From positions 2,790,001-2,854,000 of the forward strand of contig NZ_AP025592.1 in the NCBI RefSeq assembly GCF_023169965.1: 64,000 nt of DNA, read 5' to 3'. The position numbers were made by a program, and so were the translations under genes. The notes beneath the pieces were generated by a model. That model had not been told where the DNA came from and did no database searches. It was given only the letters and a program-made list of their open reading frames with translations. Positions 7,856 to 14,753 of this stretch are shown one piece after another. How positions within the stretch are numbered: position 1 is the stretch's first letter; each line of letters starts with the position of its first letter. The DNA is from Anaeromyxobacter paludicola (GTDB taxonomy: Bacteria; Myxococcota; Myxococcia; Myxococcales; Anaeromyxobacteraceae).

Positions 7856-10756
7856 TCAGGCCCTGGGAGACGGGCGAGCGCGCTTCGTCCCGCCCGCCCG
7901 GGGGGCCTTGGCGGGGGCGGCGACCGCGGAATTCCGCCTCGCCCCGCCCGCGGCCCTGGCGCCGTTCACCACGGCCCCGTTGCGGTGCGCCGGCGCGCGC
8001 GGGGCCGGCCTGGCCTCCGCCGCCTTGCGGGCGGCCCGCTCGCGCAGCGCCGCCTGCGCCGCGGCGAGCCGCGCGATGGGGATGCGCCAGGGCGAGCAGG
8101 AGACGTAGTCGAGCCCGAGCTCGTGGCAGAACACCACCGAGGCGGGGTCGCCGCCGTGCTCGCCGCAGATGCCGATCTCGAGGTCGGGGCGGGTGGCGCG
8201 GCCGCGCTCGACCGCGAGCTCCATGAGCTGCCCCACGCCGACCCGGTCGATGGTGACGAACGGATCGACCTCGTAGATCCCCTTCGCGTAGTAGGAGGCG
8301 AGCACCGGCCCGACGTCGTCGCGCGAGATGCCGTAGGTCATCTGCGTGAGGTCGTTGGTGCCGAACGAGAAGAACTGGGCGCTCTGGGCGATGTCGCCGG
8401 CGCGCAGCGCGCCGCGCGGCACCTCGATCATGGTGCCCACCTCGTAGCGGACCTTGCGCCCGTTCTCGGCGAACACCTTGGCGGCGGTGGCGTGGACCAC
8501 CTCGAGCTGGTGGTCGAGCTCCTTGCGCGTGCCGACGAGCGGGATCATCACCTCCGGGTGGACGTGCACGCCCTCCTTGGCGAGGTCGCACGCCGCCTCG
8601 AAGATGGCCCGCGCCTGCATCTCGGTGATCTCCGGGTAGGAGATGCCGAGCCGGCAGCCGCGGTGGCCGATCATGGGGTTCGACTCGCGCAGCTCGGCCA
8701 CCCGCTCCCGGATCCGGTCCACCGTCTTGCCGGTGGCGCGGGCCAGCTCGGCCATGCCCTCGGCGTCGTGCGGCAGGAACTCGTGCAGCGGCGGGTCGAG
8801 GGTGCGCACCACCACCGGGTTCGGCGCCATCGCCTTCAGGATCCCGGCGAAGTCGGCCCGCTGCAGCGGCAGCAGCTTCGCGAGCGCGGCGCGCCGCTCG
8901 GCCTCGTTCTCGGCCACGATCATCTCGCGCATCGGGCCGATCTTCCCCTCGCCGAAGAACATGTGCTCGGTCCGGCAGAGCCCGATGCCCTTGGCGCCGA
9001 AGGCGACCGCCACCGCCGCCTGGTCGGGCTGGTCGGCGTTGGCGCGCACGTCGAGGCGGCGGGCCTGGTCGGCCCAGCCGAGGAGCTTCGCGAAGTCGCG
9101 GTAGAGCGGCGCGTCGGCCGGCTTGCGCGCCCTCTCGAGGAGCACCTGGACCACCTCGGACGGGCTGGTCTCGAGCGCGCCCTCGATCACCTCGCCGGTG
9201 GACCCGTCGAGCGAGAGCCAGTCGCCCTCCTTCAGCACCCGCGAGCCGCCGGCCGCGGCCACCGTCATCTGGCGCGCGTTGTAGTCGAAGTCGAGCGCCC
9301 CGCAGCCGACCACCGCCACCTTGCCCATCTGCCGGGCCACGAGGGCGGCGTGGCTGGTCATGCCGCCGAAGGCGGTGAGGAAGCCCTCCGCCGCGGCCAT
9401 GCCGCGGATGTCCTCGGGGCTCGTCTCGTGGCGGGCCAGGATCACCTTCTCGCCCCGCTCCTTCCAGGCGGCCGCCTCGTCGGCGAAGAACACCAGGCGC
9501 CCGCGCGCCGCGCCCGGGCCGGCCGGGAGCCCCTTGGCGAGGAGCCGGCCCTCGGCCACCGCCTTCTCCTTCGCGTGCTGGTCGAAGACCGGCCGCAGGA
9601 GGTGGTCGAGCGCCCCCGGCTCGACCCGCAGCACCGCCTCGTCCTTCTTGATGAGGCCGGCCTCCGCCATCTCGACCGCCGCGCGCACCGCGGCGATGCC
9701 GGTGCGCTTGCCGGAGCGGGTCTGCAGCACGTAGAGCTTGCCCGCCTCGATGGTGAACTCGATGTCCTGCATGTCGCGGTAGTGGCGCTCGAGCCGGGCG
9801 CGCACCTTCTCGAGCTGGCGGGCGATGTCCGGGAAGTGGGCCGCGAGCTCGGCGATCTTCTGCGGCGTGCGGATGCCCGCCACCACGTCCTCGCCCTGGG
9901 CGTTCACCAGGAACTCGCCGTAGAAGGCGTTCTCGCCGGTGGCCGGGTCGCGGGTGAAGGCCACGCCCGTGCCGGAGTCGTCGCCGAGGTTGCCGAAGAC
10001 CATCGCCTGGACGGTGACCGCCGTGCCCCACTCCGCCGGGATGCCGTTGAGCTGCCGGTAGGCCACCGCGCGCTCGTTGTCCCAGGAGCGGAAGACCGCC
10101 TCGACCGCCGCGAGGAGCTGCGCCATCGGGTCCTCGGGCAGCACCTTGCCGCGCCGGGCGATCTCCGCCTTCTCCGCCGCCACGATCTCGCGCAGCGCCT
10201 CGACCCCGAGCTCCGAGTCGTCCTTCACGCCGAGCGACTGCTTCTTCCAGGCCAGGATCTGCTCGAAGGGATCGCGGTCCTCCTTCTTCTCCGGCTTCAT
10301 GCCGAGGACCACGTCGCCGAACATGGCGCAGAAGCGCCGGTAGCTGTCCCAGGCGAAGCGCGGGTTCCTGGACCGGACCGCCAGCCCCTCCACCGTGCGG
10401 TCGTTGAGGCCGAGGTTCAGGACCGTGTCCATCATGCCCGGCATCGAGACCCGGGCGCCGGAGCGGACCGAGACGAGGAGCGGGTCCTTCGGGTCGCCGA
10501 GCCGCCGGCCCACGAGCTTCTCCGTCTGCGCCAGCGCCGCCCGGATCTCCGGGACGAGGCTCTTCGGGAGCTTGCCGCCCGAGCGGTAGAACTCGGTGCA
10601 GACCTCGGTGGTGATGGTGAACCCCGGCGGCACCGGGATGCCGATGCGGCTCATCTCCGCGAGCCCCGCGCCCTTCCCGCCGAGCAGGTTCTTGAGCTCC
10701 ATGCTCCCGTCGGCCTTGCCCCCGCCGAACGCGTAGATCCGCTTCGCCTTGGCCAT
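7856..10756 (-). CDS. ppdK: Pyruvate, phosphate dikinase
   Basis: 966 residues. Catalyses reversible conversion of pyruvate, ATP and phosphate to phosphoenolpyruvate, AMP and pyrophosphate in the cytoplasm. The N-terminal ATP-grasp domain opens with VYAFGGG-like sequence and GGKGAGLAEM; the swivelling phosphohistidine domain carries GGMTSHAALVAR (His469); the C-terminal PEP/pyruvate barrel carries GICGEHGGDP with the catalytic Cys. The first ~900 residues match usual family length, but about 60 extra residues at the end are rich in Arg, Ala and Pro and unlike the family. A GGGGAG ribosome-binding site precedes the ATG. An FNR-like site lies 69-82 bases upstream, which would suit oxygen control of gluconeogenic flux. 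A strong terminator follows. Confidence 0.97.
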   Translation of the reverse strand: MAKAKRIYAFGGGKADGSMELKNLLGGKGAGLAEMSRIGIPVPPGFTITTEVCTEFYRSGGKLPKSLVPEIRAALAQTEKLVGRRLGDPKDPLLVSVRSGARVSMPGMMDTVLNLGLNDRTVEGLAVRSRNPRFAWDSYRRFCAMFGDVVLGMKPEKKEDRDPFEQILAWKKQSLGVKDDSELGVEALREIVAAEKAEIARRGKVLPEDPMAQLLAAVEAVFRSWDNERAVAYRQLNGIPAEWGTAVTVQAMVFGNLGDDSGTGVAFTRDPATGENAFYGEFLVNAQGEDVVAGIRTPQKIAELAAHFPDIARQLEKVRARLERHYRDMQDIEFTIEAGKLYVLQTRSGKRTGIAAVRAAVEMAEAGLIKKDEAVLRVEPGALDHLLRPVFDQHAKEKAVAEGRLLAKGLPAGPGAARGRLVFFADEAAAWKERGEKVILARHETSPEDIRGMAAAEGFLTAFGGMTSHAALVARQMGKVAVVGCGALDFDYNARQMTVAAAGGSRVLKEGDWLSLDGSTGEVIEGALETSPSEVVQVLLERARKPADAPLYRDFAKLLGWADQARRLDVRANADQPDQAAVAVAFGAKGIGLCRTEHMFFGEGKIGPMREMIVAENEAERRAALAKLLPLQRADFAGILKAMAPNPVVVRTLDPPLHEFLPHDAEGMAELARATGKTVDRIRERVAELRESNPMIGHRGCRLGISYPEITEMQARAIFEAACDLAKEGVHVHPEVMIPLVGTRKELDHQLEVVHATAAKVFAENGRKVRYEVGTMIEVPRGALRAGDIAQSAQFFSFGTNDLTQMTYGISRDDVGPVLASYYAKGIYEVDPFVTIDRVGVGQLMELAVERGRATRPDLEIGICGEHGGDPASVVFCHELGLDYVSCSPWRIPIARLAAAQAALRERAARKAAEARPAPRAPAHRNGAVVNGARAAGGARRNSAVAAPAKAPRAGGTKRARPSPRA

Positions 10757-10824
10757 GTGCGGCTCCCCAACGGTTTTTGGACTTCTGGAGGAGGCTATTC
10801 CGCCAGACAGGGGACCAGACCGGC

Positions 10825-10838
10825 TTGATGGGGGTCAA
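10825..10838. promoter_or_regulatory. FNR/CRP-family binding site candidate upstream of ppdK
   Basis: TTGAT-GGGG-GTCAA is a 14-bp interrupted palindrome that differs by one base from the FNR consensus TTGAT-N4-ATCAA. It lies in the 248-base gap between ppdK and the epimerase gene, 69-82 bases before the ppdK start, a plausible position for control of that promoter. No convincing -10/-35 pair was found in the gap and the rest of it shows nothing recognisable. The regulator is inferred from the site only. Confidence 0.45.
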
Positions 10839-11004
10839 GTAGTGAGGCGAAAAGATGGGGAGGCGGCGGGGCGGGGAAGCGGGGGGAGGTGGCGCAGGGT
10901 CTGGCGGTCGCTCGCCGGCGGCCGGAAGGAACGGACCGGCCGCCGGTAGCCGGCGCGGGTCTGCGAGAGCGAACCGTCGCTGGCGATGGCCGCCGCGACG
11001 CCGC

Positions 11005-11739
11005 TCAGCGCCCCGCGCGCCAGCCCGCGTCCCAGCCGAGGATCCGGGTGGCCTTCTCGATCGTCACCGCGCCGTCGTCCTCGGCGACGTTGTACACGCC
11101 GGGGGTCGCGCGGGTGAGGGCGAGCTCGGCGGCCTTGGCGGCGGCGTCCACGTGCACGGCGCCGGGGCCGACGGGCGCGTCGAACCCGGTGCCGGGGCCG
11201 TAGAAGAGCCCGTACCGGAGGACGACGCCGTCGAGCGGCGCGGCGAGCACCTGGCGCTCGAGGCTCGCGACGGCGCGCACCGTCTCGCCGTAGACCGGGT
11301 GGGTCTCGGGGAGCAGCGGGTCCTCCTCGCGGTGCGGCGTGGGCCCCTCCGCGTAGACGAAGGCGATGCTCTGGGCGACGAGCCGCCTCGCGCCGGCGCC
11401 CACCGCGGCCGCGACGAGGTTTCGCGTCCCCTCGTCGCGGAGCCGCGCGTTGCGCACCAGGGCCGCGGTCATCTTGCTCGCCTCGAGCCCGAGCGGCAGA
11501 TCGGTGAGCTGGTGGATCACCACCTCCGGCCTCGCCTCGGCCACGGCGTCGCGCAGCGCGCCGGCGTCGAAGACGTCCACCACGACCGGCTCCACCCCCA
11601 GCTCGCGCAAGAGGGCCACCTTGCCCTCCGACCGCGTGGTGCCGACCACCCGCCAGCCGCTCGCCACGAGGAGCGGCGCGAGGCGCCGGCCGATGGCGCC
11701 CGCGGCGCCCGCGAGGAACACGCACTTCTTCGTCGTCAT
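11005..11739 (-). CDS. NAD-dependent epimerase/dehydratase family protein (extended SDR)
   Basis: 244 residues. The N-terminus has a Rossmann fold with the extended-SDR glycine motif GAAGAIG and an acidic/Arg region after the second strand (TTRSEGK), suggesting NADP binding. A conserved strand with Asp (VDVF) and the HQLTD segment follow as in nucleoside-sugar epimerase relatives. The classical YxxxK is not obvious: a Tyr occurs in FVYAEG and in PVYGETVRA, but no Lys is in register, so catalysis may differ or be lost. It lies 54 bases after the Rrf2 gene on the same strand and is probably cotranscribed and controlled by it. Substrate unknown. Confidence 0.75.
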   Translation of the reverse strand: MTTKKCVFLAGAAGAIGRRLAPLLVASGWRVVGTTRSEGKVALLRELGVEPVVVDVFDAGALRDAVAEARPEVVIHQLTDLPLGLEASKMTAALVRNARLRDEGTRNLVAAAVGAGARRLVAQSIAFVYAEGPTPHREEDPLLPETHPVYGETVRAVASLERQVLAAPLDGVVLRYGLFYGPGTGFDAPVGPGAVHVDAAAKAAELALTRATPGVYNVAEDDGAVTIEKATRILGWDAGWRAGR

Positions 11740-11793
11740 CTGGAGCTCCGTCTCGATTCGCTGCGTCTGCGTGGGTACGTCACTGCCCTCGGC

Positions 11794-12348
11794 TCACGAC
11801 CTGCGGCGCGCGCCGCCTCGGGGAGGGCCCCGCCGGCCCTCCGCGCGCCCGCTCCGGCGCTCCTGGAACCAGGCCTCGGCGTCCCGGACGAACCGCTCGG
11901 GCGCCTTCTTCGCGAACTCCTGGCCCAGGTCCGCCAGCGTCTTCGAGGCGAGGAAGCCCTGGAGCGCCCCCTCCGCCTCCCGCATGAAGAGGTGGATCCG
12001 GCACATGCCGGCGACGCTCCACCCCGGCGGCTCGCCGCCGAAGAGCGCGCAGTGCCGCCGGATCTCGGCGCACTCGAAGAGCGTGCGGTGCGGATCGACC
12101 GCCTCGAGGACGTCGCGCACCGTGATCCGCTCGGGCGGCCGGGCCAGCACGAACCCGCCCTGGACGCCCTCGCTCGCCTCGACCAGCTTCGCCTTCTCGA
12201 GCCGCGTGCAGAGCTTGGCGAGGAAGCGCTCCGGGAGCTCCTGGAAGCGCGCCAGGTCGCGCGCGCTCACCGGCTCCGCGCGCGCCGCCAGGATCAGGAG
12301 TGAGTGGAGCGCGTACTCGGCGCCGGCGCCGTACAGGGATGAGCTCAA
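11794..12348 (-). CDS. Rrf2-family transcriptional regulator, probable iron-sulfur sensor
   Basis: 184 residues from a TTG start with GAGGT five bases upstream. The N-terminal winged helix (about 8-80) contains the Rrf2 recognition segment LPERFLAKLCTRLEKAKLV and the wing GVQGGFVLAR. After it come Cys93, Cys100 and Cys116, the region where IscR, NsrR and RirA bind an Fe-S cluster, though the spacing (6 then 15 residues) is wider than in IscR. The C-terminal 30 residues are basic and not part of the family. It is followed by an epimerase gene and is read from a strong promoter (12370-12399) with a small palindrome at the transcription start, consistent with self-regulation. The sensed signal is unknown. 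Confidence 0.85.
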   Translation of the reverse strand: MSSSLYGAGAEYALHSLLILAARAEPVSARDLARFQELPERFLAKLCTRLEKAKLVEASEGVQGGFVLARPPERITVRDVLEAVDPHRTLFECAEIRRHCALFGGEPPGWSVAGMCRIHLFMREAEGALQGFLASKTLADLGQEFAKKAPERFVRDAEAWFQERRSGRAEGRRGPPRGGARRRS

Positions 12349-12353
12349 CTTGC

Positions 12354-12364
12354 ACCTCTAAGGT
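12354..12364. promoter_or_regulatory. Candidate operator of the Rrf2 gene
   Basis: ACCT-CTA-AGGT is an 11-bp interrupted palindrome just downstream of the predicted -10 box and overlapping the ribosome-binding site of the Rrf2-family gene. A bound protein here would block transcription, and the position fits autoregulation. Inferred from position and symmetry only. Confidence 0.35.
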
Positions 12365-12369
12365 CGCAG

Positions 12370-12399
12370 TTTATAGCCGCGACGGGCGCGGCTCGTCAA
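12370..12399 (-). promoter_or_regulatory. Sigma-70 type promoter of the Rrf2-epimerase operon
   Basis: TTGACG (12399-12394) and TATAAA (12375-12370) with an 18-base spacer, the closest match to the housekeeping consensus seen in this window. The predicted transcript starts near 12363, about 15 bases before the TTG start codon. The rest of the 150-base gap up to the PP-loop gene shows nothing recognisable. Confidence 0.6.
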
Positions 12400-12498
12400 G
12401 GCGAGCCCGGGCTCTCAACGACCGGTCGTCGTCGGGATCGGGGGCGGCGCGGCGGCGCCTGCCCTCACGGGGCGGCCCGGATCACCCGGGCCCGGGCC

Positions 12499-13554
12499 TC
12501 ACACCCGCAGCTTCTCGAGCGCCGCCTCGTCGTCGAACGGCGCGACGGCGTACCTCTCGCTGCCGCCCTCCTCCCGCCACTCGACCTCGGCCTCCGGGAG
12601 GTCCCGGGCCTTGCCGTAGCGGGCCACGATGCGCGAGGCGAGCTGCCGCTCCTCCCAGGTCGGCGCGCCCTCGACGAGCGCCACCGGCCCCGGGATCCCC
12701 GGCACCTCCAGCCGCGCCCGCCCCTCGAGGTAGTTGTCGAGGAGCGCGTTCTCCACCTCGCTGCGCCCCACGATGAGCTTGGCGCGCGGGGAGAGCCGGA
12801 AGTGGCGGCCGGTGGAGAGGAGGACCACGTCGTCCTGCTCGATGCGCCGCTCGCCGCCCGCGGCCACGCGCGCGTCGAGCACGTCGAAGAACTTCCGGGC
12901 GAAGCTCTCGTCGGTGAGGTAGCAGCACCCGCCCGCCGGCTGCGGCCAGTCGGCGATGCCGAGCTCCTCCGCGAGCGCCATCTGCCGGTGCCGCGATCGG
13001 CCCGAGATGTCGCCCAGCCGCTCGCGGTCGATGAGCCCCTCCTGCTCGGGGATGGTCGGCTTGAGGAGCTTCGCGGAGAGCGGGCGGAGCAGCCGGCCGT
13101 CGAGCCCGCTGTCGCGCTCGATGACGCGCAGCGTGTCGCGCCGCTGGCTCTTGGGGCGCTGGCCCAGCACCTCGCCGGTGAAGACGAAGTCGGCCCCCTC
13201 GCGCTCCATGATCTCCTTCGCCTTCCGCATCATGAAGACGCGGCAGTCCACGCAGGGGTTGGCGTTCTTGCCGTAGCCGTACCGGGGCGTGACCAGCATG
13301 TCGAGGTACTCGCGCCCCGAGACGTCCACGTACTCGACGTCCACCTCCACGTCGGCGGCGGCGCGGAGCGCCTCGTTGCGCGGCACCGAGCCGTCCGGGC
13401 GGCCGCCCTTGCGGCGCTGCGTCTCGGTGATGCAGAAGCCGGTGTAGAAGTTGACCGCCTTCACCTCCACGCCCTGCGCCTTCACGAGCGCGAGGGCGAG
13501 CGTGGAGTCGAGGCCGCCCGAGATGAGGCCGATCGCCTTCGCCCGCCGGGTCAT
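12499..13554 (-). CDS. PP-loop tRNA thiolase-like protein (ThiI/MnmA superfamily)
   Basis: 351 residues. The N-terminal ATP-pyrophosphatase domain has the PP-loop SGGLDST (12-18), used to adenylate a tRNA base before sulfur transfer. A CxxC pair (Cys101, Cys104 in NPCVDCR) and Cys210/Cys211 in GGCCYLTDE could hold a catalytic disulfide or an Fe-S cluster. The C-terminal part (DVVLLSTGRHFRLS onwards) resembles the NFACT-R_2-type RNA-binding domain seen on related proteins in other bacteria. The start overlaps the stop of the TusA-like gene as TGATG, so sulfur donor and thiolase are probably coupled. The tRNA position modified is not known. Confidence 0.8.
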   Translation of the reverse strand: MTRRAKAIGLISGGLDSTLALALVKAQGVEVKAVNFYTGFCITETQRRKGGRPDGSVPRNEALRAAADVEVDVEYVDVSGREYLDMLVTPRYGYGKNANPCVDCRVFMMRKAKEIMEREGADFVFTGEVLGQRPKSQRRDTLRVIERDSGLDGRLLRPLSAKLLKPTIPEQEGLIDRERLGDISGRSRHRQMALAEELGIADWPQPAGGCCYLTDESFARKFFDVLDARVAAGGERRIEQDDVVLLSTGRHFRLSPRAKLIVGRSEVENALLDNYLEGRARLEVPGIPGPVALVEGAPTWEERQLASRIVARYGKARDLPEAEVEWREEGGSERYAVAPFDDEAALEKLRV

Positions 13555-13808
13555 CACGCGTCCTCCCGCGGCAGCCGCCGCACGTAGCTCTTCCAGGCCG
13601 CGCCGTCCTTGAAGGTGGCGAGGTGCTCGTTCCGGGTCGCCTTGCACCACATCGGCATGTCGAGGGCGATGCCCGGGTCGGTGGCGATGACGAGGAGCAC
13701 CGCGCCCGGCGCGAGCGCGCGCACGGCCTTCGCCGTCTCGACGATGGGGTACGGGCAGAGCTTCCCGGAGGTGTCGATGGTCCGGTCCGGCGCGGGCAGG
13801 TCGTTCAT
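13554..13808 (-). CDS. tusA: TusA/SirA-family sulfur carrier
   Basis: 84 residues from the ATG at 13808; an in-frame GTG at 13817 is an alternative. The CPYP motif (Cys18 to Pro21) follows an IDTSGKL strand and is the signature of TusA proteins, which carry persulfide sulfur to thiolation enzymes in the cytoplasm. Length and the following helix match the family. It precedes the PP-loop gene with one shared base, which suggests it donates sulfur to that enzyme. It diverges from an outer-membrane protein gene across about 95 bases. Confidence 0.85.
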   Translation of the reverse strand: MNDLPAPDRTIDTSGKLCPYPIVETAKAVRALAPGAVLLVIATDPGIALDMPMWCKATRNEHLATFKDGAAWKSYVRRLPREDA

Positions 13809-13902
13809 CCGGCGCACCGTTTAACCGATGCGACGCGCCGCCACAACGGAGGGGGTCCGGTAATTTGCCGCTGCCGGCGGCGGCGGGTACCCTCGTGCTG
13901 CC

Positions 13903-14646
13903 GTGACCGCCCTCCCCCTCCGCGTCCTCGCCGTCGCCCTCGCCGCGCCCCTCCTCCTCTCCGCCCCGGCCCGCGCCGACGAGGCGGCCCGCAAGAAGCT
14001 GCAGGAGAAGCTCCACCCCGCGGCGGCGCAGGCCGACGACGCGCCGGTGCCGGCGCCGCCGCTCGAGCCGGCAGAGAAGGCCGAGGCCCCGCCCGCCCGG
14101 ACGGCCGCCGACCTCTCCGGCAACCTCCCCACCCGCCCCCGCGCCGAGCCCGCGGCCGCCGAGCTGCCCCAGCGCCCGGCCCGCGCCGCCAGCCCGCGCG
14201 GCGCCCGGAGGCAGGCGGCCGCCGAGCAGCCGCTCGGACTGGCGCTCAACCTGTCGCTCGCCGGCGGCGGCACCGCGGGGACCGGCTCGCGCTACGCCAA
14301 CTCCCGCATCGCCGAGGTGGAGCTCGCGGTCGGGTACGAGCTGCTCGACGGGCTGGTCCGCCCGGAGCTGGGGCTCCTCGTGGGCACGTACCCGAACACC
14401 TACGTCGGCCTCCGCCCGGGCCTGCGCGCCTTCCTCCCCGCGACCCCCATCTACGGCCGGGCCGCCCTCGATCTCGCCGACCCCTCGAGCGTGATGCGCG
14501 CCCGCTGGGTCCTGCTGGGCGCCGGGGCCGAGCTCCGGCTCACCGACCTCGTCGGCCTCTTCGGCGAGGTGGACGTCGGGGCGCCCCTGCGGCACCAGAT
14601 GGGCTTCCCGGCCCTGCTCCGCGGCGGCCTCTCCGCGCGGTTCTGA
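13903..14646 (+). CDS. Predicted outer-membrane beta-barrel protein, unknown function
   Basis: 247 residues from a GTG. A signal peptide ends at about residue 25 (PARA before DEAARK). The next 85 residues are a low-complexity Ala/Pro/Glu-rich linker. The C-terminal 130 residues alternate hydrophobic and polar positions in short strands (LALNLSLAGGG, AEVELAVGYELL, WVLLGAGAEL) and the protein ends in Phe (LSARF), typical of outer-membrane barrels recognised by BamA. About eight strands fit. No family was recognised. It is followed after 107 bases by the triple-DsbA gene, on the same strand. Confidence 0.65.
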   Translation: MTALPLRVLAVALAAPLLLSAPARADEAARKKLQEKLHPAAAQADDAPVPAPPLEPAEKAEAPPARTAADLSGNLPTRPRAEPAAAELPQRPARAASPRGARRQAAAEQPLGLALNLSLAGGGTAGTGSRYANSRIAEVELAVGYELLDGLVRPELGLLVGTYPNTYVGLRPGLRAFLPATPIYGRAALDLADPSSVMRARWVLLGAGAELRLTDLVGLFGEVDVGAPLRHQMGFPALLRGGLSARF

Positions 14647-14753
14647 TCGGAGGAGGGCTCGCGCCCTCCCCCCCGCCGGATCGGGCCGATCGCCCGCCCT
14701 GCCCGCCCGGCGCGCCGTTGAGCCGGCCCCTGCTTTCTGTTACGACCCGGCGC

